NCBI GenBank assembly: GCA_015698045.1
Contig: BLAL01000172.1
Location: 434,001 to 498,000 of the forward strand
From: Rhizophagus clarus
Taxonomy: Eukaryota; Glomeromycota; Glomeromycetes; Glomerales; Glomeraceae
Length of the DNA stretch: 64,000 nucleotides
Direction: 5' to 3'
Shown: positions 1 through 9,962 of the stretch, in pieces
Layout of the letters: each line of letters starts with the position of its first letter
How positions within the stretch are numbered: the first letter of the stretch is position 1
Program-made: the position numbers and the translations under genes
The notes under the pieces: generated by a model
What the model was told of the DNA's origin: nothing
Seen by the model: the letters and a program-made list of their open reading frames with translations, nothing else
Databases searched by the model: none

Positions 1-639
1 CCTACTTTAGCATCTCATGTATTCACTGATCTAAATGGTAAGATACCATTAATTATTGACGGGGGACAATGTAATTTTGGAGTTGAATCTACTGTTTTTG
101 ATGCAATAGGTTCTCACGGACCAGTCATATTACGACCCGGCGGAATAACTTTTGAAGCATTATATAAGATGCCTGGTATGGAAAATCTTAGAGTGTACAA
201 AAAAGATTTTTTTGATAAAGAACTTGAAATGAACCCGACAACTCCTGGAATGAAATATCGACATTATTCTCCTGATGCAAAAGTTATTTTGGTAGAAATT
301 GATGATAAAGATAAATCTCGTGATGTAATGGACAGAGAAATTGAGAAAATAAGAAAAAATGGTAAAATGACAATTGGAATATTGGCCACGGGAACATCGT
401 ACATAAGTTCAAAGGAAAAAAATGAGAATAACAAATCATTATCACAAGGAATAATAGAATACACTTTAGGTGATTCGATGCATCCCGAACAGATTGCAAA
501 AGAATTATTTAAAGGGTTGAGACATTTAGATGAATGTAACGTAGATTGTATAATTGTCGAAGGAATTTCCGAGAAGGAAGAAGGCTTAGCCGTTATGAAT
601 AGATTAAGAAAATCAGCATCGAGAATCATTAATGAATAA
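1..639 (+). CDS. SUA5: Threonylcarbamoyl-AMP synthase, C-terminal part (Sua5/YrdC family)
   Basis: Makes threonylcarbamoyl-AMP from threonine, bicarbonate and ATP, the first step of the t6A37 modification of ANN-decoding tRNAs. The frame is open from base 1, so the 5' part lies outside the window. The first 55 residues are the end of the YrdC fold (LIIDGGQCNFGVESTVFD, then LRPGGIT); a linker leads to PGMKYRHYSP, the start of the Sua5-specific C-terminal domain, which ends with a Rossmann-like region (EGLAVMNRLRKSASRIINE) at the TAA stop. Having the second domain marks it as Sua5-type rather than a bacterial single-domain YrdC/TsaC. No intron is needed in the visible part. It converges with the next gene, 175 bases away. 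Family assignment is firm; the missing N-terminus cannot be judged. Confidence 0.92.
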   Translation, partial: PTLASHVFTDLNGKIPLIIDGGQCNFGVESTVFDAIGSHGPVILRPGGITFEALYKMPGMENLRVYKKDFFDKELEMNPTTPGMKYRHYSPDAKVILVEIDDKDKSRDVMDREIEKIRKNGKMTIGILATGTSYISSKEKNENNKSLSQGIIEYTLGDSMHPEQIAKELFKGLRHLDECNVDCIIVEGISEKEEGLAVMNRLRKSASRIINE

Positions 640-814
640 AAAGAGATAATATTTAAAATATTTTAATTATGCATGTGAAAAAAAAAAAAAAAAAAAAAAT
701 GTTTGTCAATACTAATTTTAATTACAAAAATATCAATAAAGGAAAAGGATTATATTGTTACAAGTAATAATGAATTAATAAATAAACATAGAGTATTATA
801 AAACAGGGTTTAAG

Positions 815-1591
815 TTAATCGATCGTAGCAGTATTTAAATTTATATCACTCATTATTGAACTCAAGTTATCGACTTCTTTATCTACTGGATTCAAATTAT
901 CATTTACAGATTCTAAATGTTTTCCATATCTCAGATCTAATAAACAAACAGGCGGTGAACGATCGATAAAAAAATCTTGAGCTCGTTTTCTTTGACCAGG
1001 AATTGTGGGAGAATTTGAAATAAGCTTTGATACTTTCAAAGCATAACATAGCGCTCCCAAAAACCATTCTACATCTTCCATAGTGTAAAATGGGTCCTCA
1101 TCAGGTTTTTTTGGTGTGGAGATAACAGATTTTACCTCACTACGAATTGGAGGCTTTTTAACGTCACCTCCAATTTTTGCATCAAACTTAGTTTCAACCT
1201 GGATAACAAGAATTAATCAACAGCGATCGCTAGTTACTCTAAAGAGTTGTGCAATAAAAAGTCTTCTCGTACCAATTGTTGAGGTTCTAAAAATTCACCA
1301 AAACGTTGTGCGCGTCTTGCGCGTCTTGCAGCTTCATCGGGATCTGAAGCAATTGAAGTGTCCATTATAATACTAGAACTATTTGTCACATTTCTATTCC
1401 AGTTTCTACCTCCTAAAGAAAAAAAAAGTGGTAAGCAACCAAGGAAATGTTTTTTTTTTACTTTTAGATTGCATAGAAGAACTAATGATTTCAGAATAAC
1501 CTCTATTATGTCCTTTTTGACCTCCATTATTTTGTTGATTACGCTTGCGAGTCATAATAATTGGCGGCTTAGATAAAATAATTGACATCAA
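815..1591 (-). CDS. Hypothetical protein, 217 aa, three exons
   Basis: I do not recognise the family. Exons are 1591-1462, 1412-1273 and 1198-815 on the minus strand; phases close across both joins (first intron GTAAAA...TTTAG, second GTACGA...CCAG), giving 217 residues. The N-terminus is basic and Asn/Gly-rich (RKRNQQNNGGQKGHNRG). A helix rich in Arg and Ala follows (DEAARRARRAQRFGEF), then a more ordered-looking segment with YTMEDVEWFLGALCYALKVSK, and an acidic C-terminus. The basic, disordered start suggests a nuclear or RNA-associated protein, but that is only inference. It is transcribed divergently from MED17, with 154 bases between the start codons. A second ATG 12 codons in is an alternative start. 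The second-intron donor is chosen because the nearby GTAACT would break the frame. Confidence 0.65.
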
Positions 1592-1745
1592 AAATAATAT
1601 AAATGCTTTTATATGTTGTGGAACATTTTTTTAAAAAAATTATTGAAATGGGAATTAAATCATTATTTTTGTCTCCTCTCCAGTCAAAAATTTTTCCGTG
1701 TTGACTAATTGACATTTGGAATTTTTCGTATTCTTTTCAAAATAA
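1592..1745. promoter_or_regulatory. Divergent promoter between the orphan gene and MED17
   Basis: 154 bases separate two start codons on opposite strands. The sequence is AT-rich with T tracts and a CTCCTCTCC patch. I see no clear TATA box or recognisable operator, so this is inferred from gene layout alone. Confidence 0.45.
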
Positions 1746-4700
1746 ATGGATAAAAAAATATTCATTGAACCTCGAATTGAACCTCCTGCGTTTGATGTCA
1801 CGGTTCAGGGAGAAGAAATCTATCTACCGTATGTATCCCTATAGTTATTAGTATGTCTAAATACTTTAATTCACAATTTCTTCGTTTTTGTTAGTAAACA
1901 GACTCCAACCGAAAGACTCTCAAAACAAGTAAAAAAATTATGGAAAGAGCGAGATTTTCGTACTTTGACCATTGAATCCTTGGAAAATGGAGAAAGTTCA
2001 GAAAAGAAAGAATCAGTAGCAGATGATAAAGCTACTAATCTCGCTGTTATGAGAAGTACCATTAAGGATGCTGTTGCGTGAATATGCCCTTTTTTTTTAT
2101 TGTATAATCTTTTAGATTTTTATTTGAATTAAGAAACTTAGAACTCACGTACATTATAAAACTAAAATTTTGTTCGAATCTTATTAAACAGTGCATCACA
2201 TAATGACATTGGTATAGGAATTGATGTATTGAATTTAATTTTATCCGATTCCCGACCGAATTTTCAACCAACAAATCCATTACCAGTTCCTTCTGGTATG
2301 ATACAATATTATGGTCATAGCCTTCCTCAACTAAGTAAACTATCTCAGTTTCAGAATTTTAAATTGATGTTGGGGATGAAACGCAGGGTATTTGATGTTT
2401 TCTATTAATTTTATTTAATTTTTATTGTCCTATTAATTAATAATTATTTTTAAATAGCAACTTAAACATGCCGCTGGAATTATATCATCAGCAGCTAAAA
2501 AACTGGGCAACATTGTCGAAAAAGAAAGAACATTCTGGAACGAAGCAGTATCATTAAGAGAACATCATTGGACTTTACAACGTGGCGGTGGTAAAGAAAA
2601 AAACGTTGGTCTTCAGATTTTTGTTTGCTATGGTTATCAACTTGGTTGAGTATAAATTGTCTTTTTTTTATCATTCGATTCAATTATGTGAATATTTTTT
2701 GACTCATCTATTTTCATTTTTGACTCAGCTGGGCCTAGCTTTCTGGAAAACACTGCAGCACAAATTCTGAGATCATCAGATGAAAAACAAATTACAATTT
2801 CACTGCCACAAAAAACTAAGGGAATTGTTAAATTGTGTTTGCGTAAAAGTTCTAAAGCTCCAGGTTACGACGGACAACGCATGCAGGAAAATTCTCGTAT
2901 GAATTTCTTAGTTTATTTATTTATTTATTTATTTTCATAATTAAGAAAATATAATACTTATTAAGAATTATTTAGTACTTCGTTTTGAATCAATTGAAGG
3001 ATCAAATATTCATCAACAACTTTTGGCTGCTCAGGAAGCCGTCTTTGAGGCAGAGTTGTTTGAACAAGTATGTTCATCACATTTATTCCTTGCTTTCTTG
3101 ACTTTGTTTCTAAATGAACGGAACAAGATTTTATTGTATGTAAATTGTAATGATGAGAATAGAGTCGGCTTCATCAATTTATTATGAGATTTAAGTACAG
3201 GCGTAAACTAAAAGATAACTGAGGAAATATAACGAGAAATAAGAAATAAAATTTGGAAATGTAATATTCTCAGTTATAGGACAACAACATAGATATATTT
3301 ATTAGTTAATATTATGTATACGCGTTTAACATTGCTAGTTATCTAGGTTTAATTGTATGGTCACTAATTTATCCTTTTCGACTTATTTGATTATTAGTTA
3401 GTTAAGGAAGCACGTGTAATGACTAATGTTGTACTTCTTGAAAATGAAATTGGTCTTCAAGTTTACCCTGGCGTAGATTTGACAATCCAGCAGGTAAATA
3501 TTACGAAGATTTCGACCCTCGAATTGTAAAATTAATTTCTTTGCTTTATAGGCAAATATTGACTCAATACAAGAGAAAGAGGAGACTCGATCCACAGATG
3601 ATGACATACTTCAAACAGATAATAATTTTGGTAGGACAATTTCACCCGAACCCTCTACATGTACCGTATTAAAGTTAGCTATGGATCTTTTGGTTCGGAG
3701 GTTTCATCGACGAAACTTTATTAGGGAACAAGAACGCGTAATACAAGGAAATAGAGGTATACATAGAGACAGGTAAGATCTTTGCTAGTTCGTTATTAAT
3801 GCTTGCTTTGGGATTTTTTTATTGATATAAAATTTTTTCTAAAATTATTAATCAGTGGATATGGATACGCTCAAATCCTTACTCAGCCTCTTCACCTACT
3901 TAAATATCATTTCTTTTGTATTCATTTACGAGAAATTTTAAATTCAACTACAAAACCCTTAAGAGATGGCGGTGTACCAGTTCAAATTCATTTTATATCT
4001 AATCTCTCTAAAGGTAAAGAGTTGATAGAAGAAGTGTGGAAAAAGATTGGTAATGATAAATTAGCATTATTTACTGGATCGGTTATAGTAATTATCGATT
4101 ACAGGTAAATTAAAATCCGTATAGTTTTTTAAGTTTTTAATTGTTTATTAAAATACTTCAAATTTAAAGGCATAGCATTCGATTCACATTGGAATCTCCT
4201 GGAACGCTGATTCTTCATTTATCACACATGGATATGAAAACCAGAAATTTGTCACAATTTCAGGAATCCCTTACTAGAGAAATTAAATTACTTTTATTAA
4301 GAATAATACTTGAAAATTTAAATAATTTAACAGGTCTTAATGATATTGTAACAAATGCTGGTAAATGGTATTTAGATTCACCAGCGTTGATGATATATAA
4401 AGATATGCCTCCAGCAGTGCCTTCATCAGCTTTTACGAAGAAACCTTTTGATCTTGATGATATATTGAAAGATGAAATGTCAAGTCTTAATGAATGGAAA
4501 CCTGAATATTGGAGACGTCCAGTGTAAGTATTACATGTTGTAATATAAAATATATTTATTTGGTAATTAGGTTTAATTTGGTTTTTTTTTTATATTGTTA
4601 CTAGTAAGATTACAATCGTCGATGGATGTTCACCTGATAAATTAGCAGTTAGAATTGAAGCTGCGTTGGTAGATGCTAAACCAGAACTGATTATAGGTGC

Positions 4701-4767
4701 TAGCAGTAAAAATATCCACAAAGAATTTGGTGAAATGGTTTATGAATTTTTAGTTAATTTGTTATGA
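1746..4767 (+). CDS. MED17: Mediator of RNA polymerase II transcription subunit 17
   Basis: Head-module scaffold of Mediator, linking activators to RNA polymerase II in the nucleus. Eleven exons join in frame to 663 residues: 1746-1828, 1895-2077, 2192-2387, 2458-2644, 2729-2896, 2976-3067, 3398-3493, 3552-3772, 3856-4104, 4170-4523, 4605-4767. Supporting features are the N-terminal RIEPPAFDVTVQGEEIYLP, TPTERLSKQVKKLW, the helix with FWNEAVSLREHHWTLQ followed by IFVCYGYQLAGPSF, then AVFEAELFEQLVKEAR, and the C-terminal GYGYAQILTQPLHLL. The order and spacing match fungal and animal Med17. The fourth donor (GTTGAG) is chosen because it restores the conserved YGY...AG join; reading on instead meets a stop. 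The assignment rests on remembered family motifs, so confidence is good but not absolute. It ends convergent to DCTN5. Confidence 0.8.
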
Positions 4768-5007
4768 TTGGGAGATTATATTTTTTGAGAGAAATTCTTA
4801 TCAATTTCAAAAGAAATCAACTGATTTTATCTTGTGGTCAAAGTTAAGTTGTTATCCATTGAAGCTCTTAATTACTATTTTTGAAAACAACACTATCAAT
4901 AGAATTTTACTTTATTAATGAAAATAAATGCAAAAAATGTATCATTAAAAAAAAGAATATACAATATTAGGAAACAAAAAACAGCAAAGAAATAAAGTAA
5001 AATTGAT

Positions 5008-5379
5008 TTAGAGGTTAATAGGCGACAATGTTATTAAAGCTTTATTATTTATTGTCTTTGTTGTCTTTGAAGATGATGCAACTTCAATTGTTGTGGATGG
5101 GGTAGCAGATGAAGACGCAGATGAAGATGCTGTTGAAGAAGGAGATGATGATGTTGTTGTTGATGTTGTTGATGTTGATGGTGCTGCTTTTGTTGCATAT
5201 TGTGGTGTATCAAAAAATAACTTACGAACTAATATAGCTTGTACAATTACAACAAACATTAATAAAATGTTAAGTAAAAATGAATTGTCATTTGTTGGCT
5301 GTCCTGTTGACAAATTTGAATTATCTAAATTTTGATGATAATAATTTCTATTATGGTTTGGACGGTGATGGTTATCGTT
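5008..5379 (-). other. Open frame continuing in phase after the DCTN5 stop: membrane span plus Ser/Thr tail
   Basis: Directly after the TGA of DCTN5 the same frame stays open for 123 codons to a TAA. It encodes a hydrophilic Asn/His-rich lead, one strong hydrophobic span (NILLMFVVIVQAILV) flanked by RK, and a long Ser/Thr/Ala-rich tail. There is no ATG before the span; the only candidate starts are TTG or the Met inside the span. It could be a readthrough extension, the last exon of an alternative transcript, a small separate gene, or chance in a 3' UTR. The opposite strand has an acidic shadow frame over the same repeats. Confidence 0.3.
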
Positions 5380-6272
5380 TCAATCTTTTGGTTGGAATTT
5401 AGCATAGTAATCTTTTGTCCTTGACTCATAAAGATCTTGTACACATTCTGGTAATTCATCGACAAATACGCCTAAAAGTAATGATAACAAAAAAATAGGG
5501 TTATTAATAGAGTTCCAAAAAAAAAAGAAAAAATAATATACATTAAATTACCAGGAGATCCTTCGTAAATTGAGAAAGAAGGCACAACTGTATTAGGTGG
5601 TATTACTGTATTATCTTCAATCCTACAACAATCTTTTATAATTGCAAATCTACCAATAACACAGTTTTTTCCAATATGTACAAAAGATCCTATTGTTGCT
5701 GCTTCAACAATACTTCCTTCCCCAATAGTTACATGATCTCCTATTTTCATAGGATAATAACTGAATATTCTATATTCAATAAAATAAATGTATTAATCAA
5801 TATCATGAATATTATATTAGTAAGATCAAATGTGAAATATTAATTACCCTTTGTATGTTTTGTATGGGGGCCGAATGATGCTGCCTCTTGCTAGAAGGCA
5901 ATATCTACCAATGGCTACTACTACGGCATGACCACCACCAGTACGTCTCAAATCCCCTCTGATAACGCAATCGGTTTGAATAATAGTCTATACAAAAGAG
6001 TAACAATTTATTAATAAAAAAAATTTAATTTATTAAACAATATTATTTTCTCTTGATTTACCTTTCCGCCCAATATGATATTTTGACTTCCACAGATTAC
6101 AGACTTACGACTTACTTTATTGCCAGTGTCCTGACGAAAAAAAATGTAATAGTATCAAATATTTATTAATTAAATTATAAATTAACTTTTTACAATAAAA
6201 AAAAATATTCGGTAAACAGCGAACCGTTTCAATGTATTCGGAACGAGGATAATAAACGATTGGTGGTTCCAT
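5380..6272 (-). CDS. DCTN5: Dynactin subunit 5 (p25), left-handed beta-helix protein
   Basis: Part of the pointed-end complex of dynactin, which links cytoplasmic dynein to cargo such as early endosomes. Five exons on the minus strand (6272-6225, 6130-6062, 5987-5848, 5769-5552, 5471-5380) give 188 residues, close to the roughly 180 of the animal protein. The N-terminus [16 protein letters not shown], the hexapeptide-repeat region ([35 protein letters not shown]) and the C-terminus ELPECVQDL...YYAKFQPKD are typical and near full strength. Phases close at every join. The first donor is an unusual GTTCGC, but it is needed to keep ETDTGNK. Upstream lies a 500-base gap with two TCACGTAAC-like sites. 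Confidence 0.95.
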
Positions 6273-6772
6273 TTTAATAAGTCGAAAAGAAATCGAAGCT
6301 GAAGAAATTAGTCACTATTTCACGTAACCATATATCACACAATATTTGTGTTACATGGGTGATGGGTTGACAAAGTTATATGTTGTAGCATTCTTCATCA
6401 CGTAACGTCACGACGGTGTCTACATGGATGGGTAAGGTGATAAATCCGCGAATTCCCAATTATGGACGGATTGCATGTGAAATATGTAATTGTTTACGTT
6501 ACCCTGCTGATCATACATGCATGTTCTAACCTTATGTTAATTTTTAAACTTTGAAACCCCTTGGAATAACTATGTCATATATAAAATGGTTTGTTGTCTA
6601 TTTTATAATACTGTTAAAGATTCAAAAATTTATATTCAATTAAAAAAAATATATAATTTTTTTTTATTAAATCAACAAACCCTTTTACATTTTTTTTTTT
6701 TATTTAATCAAATACAAAATAAATTCCAACACAATTTCAAAGCTATCATAGGAATATGATCAGCTAACAAAT
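6273..6772. promoter_or_regulatory. Intergenic gap upstream of DCTN5
   Basis: No gene seen. About 50 and 130 bases upstream of the DCTN5 start are TTTCACGTAACC and CATCACGTAACGTCACG, which resemble half E-box or CREB-type sites. The distal part is AT-rich with T tracts and forms the 3' flank of the zinc-finger gene. Confidence 0.35.
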
Positions 6773-7949
6773 TCATTCACATTCTTCTTTTATTAAAAAA
6801 TTATTTTGTTCTTGATTATTAAAATATCTCCCATCAGAATAACCCACACAACCAGAATCCGATTCAGCAGAGACACCTAACCACAGTAAAGTTGATTTGA
6901 TGGAACCAGCATCATAGAGTAAATTCATATCGATTTGATTCTCCGAATTTATATCGACTTGATTTGGAACCCCTTCAACAATATTGACTTGATTTGGAAT
7001 CTCATAATCATCAATACATTCTTGCTTTATATACTCCGAACAAATTAAATCCGTGTCATCCTCCACTTGCCGCGAGTTTCCTAAATCTGAATTGATTACT
7101 TGATACGGCATCACGTTAATATTTTCTTGTTTTACAAAACCAGGAAAAAGCAAATTTGTATCGACATGATTACCCAAATCTGAATCTGAATTGTCATTAT
7201 TGGGAATCTCATCAATACTTTCTTGTTTTATATAGGATGATGTTGCTTTCTCAAGGTTTTTCTTTGTTCGTGATTTTTGAGCCCACCTATTTTTTACAAT
7301 CACGATTCATGTATATATATATATAAATGAATAATCAATATGATCTCGCATAAATTGGGAATTGATGATCTCTAATAATTGATTATACTAAAAGACACGC
7401 AAATTTTTCCGAGATACGCGCAAGTTAGTAATATATTTTTTTTTTTTTGAGTTAATCTTCTTACCTTTTCTTTGATTCTAATACTCTTAAACGTCTTTCT
7501 TCGTCAGTTTTCGGCCTATTAGGATCATTATCCCACCTTGTACCTCGAGGTGGATTAATATTATGTTTGGTTTTGAGATGCCGTCGTAATATAGACCTCG
7601 CATTCTTTCCTCGATATAGTTTATTGCAATATGTACAAGTAAACTCTAATATTCTAATCTTCTTTTCTTGCTCTGTGACATTCTCTTTATTATCACATTC
7701 TGTGGACTCACTCATTTGTATTTGTTGCTGTTGGGGACACGAGCTTTCTTGTATTTGTGATTGGAAGAATATTGGCTGTATTAGTTGAACAGTATCTTCT
7801 TGTGAATTAGATTCTGGTTGTAAAATTATAGTATTCCATGGTAAAGTATCAATAATTTGTAGTGACACGTGTGTAGCGAAAGGAAGCAAAGGCACTGCAC
7901 CTTCTTCAGTAATATAATAGTCAAGCGAACAATTTAAAATTTCTGACAT
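6773..7949 (-). CDS. C2H2-like zinc-finger protein with four SUMO-consensus motifs
   Basis: Two exons (7949-7465 and 7286-6773, intron GTAAGA...AATAG, phase closed) give 332 residues. A single finger lies at about residues 103-129 (FTCTYCNKLYRGKNARSILR, then RHLKTKH); its spacing C-x2-C-x15-H-x4-H is longer than in a classical C2H2 finger. A highly basic stretch follows across the splice join (RRLRVLESKKRWAQKSRTKK), likely DNA-contacting or a nuclear localisation signal. The C-terminal half is acidic and Asn-rich and contains IKQE, VKQE, IKQE and IKEE around Lys 182, 214, 249 and 328, all fitting the SUMO site pattern hydrophobic-K-x-E. A nuclear regulator is the natural reading; target and family are unknown. 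Confidence 0.75.
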
Positions 7950-8726
7950 TTTATTATTATGATACTTTTTTTTCGCTTTTGATTATTAAATGCAAATAGC
8001 GAAAAGCAAAATAAAAGTTATGGAAACTATATATGTATATATTATAGAGCACCCTATTATGTAATCCCGATTCGACGAATTGACGCGTATATTATGATAA
8101 TCAACTTGTTTTTCTTATGCAGTGCTACATCAAAAATAATAATTATTTTTACGAATTTTTCGGCTTTGTTGAAAAACTAGATACTGAAATAGCATAGCTG
8201 TCATTTTAAAAATTTTCAATCAAATATATAAGCGTTGCTCTGAAAGATATATTTTATAAATTTTTTTTTGTGTATGTATATAACGATTTTTATAAATTTT
8301 TGTACAATTGAATATTTCTATGATGATCAAAAAGATCATGTACGTAAGTGATCGAACGATACGATCAAAATGGAGACGAACTTATTAAAATAGTATTGTT
8401 AATATTATTTTAATAGATTTTTGGGGGGTTGTTACACATTCTTGCTTTTTCATAAAAAAAAAAAAATGGTTTCTCTTAAGAAACACGGCTTTAATTCTGA
8501 TCAGCATTATCATTTTATTATAATAGTCATTATAACTCTTGATGTGTAATATAATTATTAAATACAATGTACTTTAAGAACCTGGTCTTATCGTAAAGGG
8601 AATATTAAAAATCTATTTAAGTGTAATAAATTTATTGAATGAGAATGGTCGCATAAAAGTAAAATGAAATATTTTTGTTCTACTGTATATATATCATTTA
8701 AAAAGTGAATAATTTAACAAAATCAC
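7950..8726. other. Gene-free gap, 777 bases
   Basis: AT-rich intergenic DNA upstream of the zinc-finger gene and downstream of the RBM18-like gene. I see no coding exon, RNA gene or clear repeat. Around 8300-8370 there are several TGATCA-like palindromic hexamers (GATGATCAAAAAGATCATG, GTGATCG, CGATCAAAA) that might be regulatory, but nothing firm. Confidence 0.4.
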
Positions 8727-9810
8727 TTATTTTTCACTTTTAGGAATAACATAAGGGTTGAATCTCTTTCCTCCACCCTTAGTTGTGGTTTTTGATGGTG
8801 ATGTTGGTGCTGATAAATTTCTTTCTATCTTTATTTTCTCCGTTAATAATGAAGTAGATGGTTGTGGAGATGATGGTTGCGAATACGATTTTGTTGTAGA
8901 GATATTTGATGATGCATCTTCTTGTTTCATTTGCGCTAATTTTCTCTCTAAAGCTTGTATCTTTGAATCAGTACTAAAAAAAACGGCGTTGATTAAATTA
9001 AAATTAACAATCGACAGATGTCATTAATTATTAGGTATATCAATTTACAAACTAACCTAGCATTGATCATCTTATGTGCTTTTAATAAGGAAATTGTCGT
9101 TGGTCTGTTAGTAACCGATGAAGGTCGTTTCTTGAGACCACCCAGTTGTTTGTTATCATAATTTTCAGGTGCCTAATATTAACAAGTAAAATGGTCATTT
9201 TTATTAACTAACTATAAGAAAAACAAGACGAGGTTAAAACTGATAATAATTACTGCATATGCAAAGGTTACTATCATGGATCGATTCTTGATCAATTTTG
9301 AATGCATAGCTGTCATCGCTCTCAAAGCTTCCTAGGTGCAATTTGGTATACAGAACACATAATTTTGTGATTTTAGAAAAAAACGCAATTAATATATACA
9401 ATATATATATCTATTATGTTAAGATGGAACAATATAAAAAAATAACGTACCTCTTTTTTGCTATATTCCAAGAAACAATAACCCCTTGGCTGGCCGCGTT
9501 TTGGTCCACTCTTATGAAAAAGATAATCAAGATGGGTTATTTTTCCATAAGGTTCAAATAACTTTACAACAGTATATCTGTGAAATAAAAGAAGTCAATA
9601 AATATCGATAGCCTAATTGAACTATAATATATTTGAAAACACTTACTCATTTATTGAAGAATCTAAATTTCCAATATATAAACGTTTATCGTCCAACTAA
9701 AACGAACAACAAAAATAATAAATAAAAAATTTTAACAGATCACAAAACTTTTAGTAGTAACAAAGTATAGATTTTACCTTGTTAGATGTGGAAGTTTGTT
9801 TTGTGGACAT
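8727..9810 (-). CDS. RBM18: RNA-binding protein with one RRM, RBM18-like
   Basis: Six exons on the minus strand (9810-9778, 9696-9647, 9577-9451, 9331-9254, 9172-9057, 8973-8727) join to 216 residues. One RRM lies near the N-terminus: RNP2 is RLYIGNLD, and the RNP1 region is RGYCFLEY; the loop FHKSGPKRGQPRGYCF is typical of RBM18. The second half has EALRAMTAMHSKLIKNRSM, a basic linker, a short coiled region (SKIQALERKLAQMKQED) and a Ser/Pro-rich tail. The role of RBM18 proteins is poorly known; single-stranded RNA binding is the safe statement. The start codon is the only ATG that gives a full RRM. It is divergent from MAK5 with 152 bases between the starts. Confidence 0.88.
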
Positions 9811-9962
9811 TTTTGATTTTTTAGTCTGTCTAACGTTTAGTTCAGGCTTTTAATGAACAAAATCACATGAGTTTGTTGGTGTAACGATCAGTGAGAAAAT
9901 AACTGATAATCAAAAAAAAAAAAATTCGAACGTGAATTGTTTAAATTTTTATTTTTATATCC
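9811..9962. promoter_or_regulatory. Divergent promoter RBM18-like / MAK5
   Basis: 152 bases between opposite start codons. It contains TCACATGA at 9863-9870 (an E-box-like palindrome, close to Cbf1-type TCACGTGA) and a poly-A tract near 9914, a common nucleosome-free-region mark in fungi. Confidence 0.5.

Noticed and set aside
1116..1370. 84-codon plus-strand frame
   Set aside because: Antisense of the spliced orphan gene, whose introns and phases are consistent.
5093..5335. 80-codon acidic plus-strand frame
   Set aside because: Antisense of the Ser/Thr repeat tail downstream of DCTN5.
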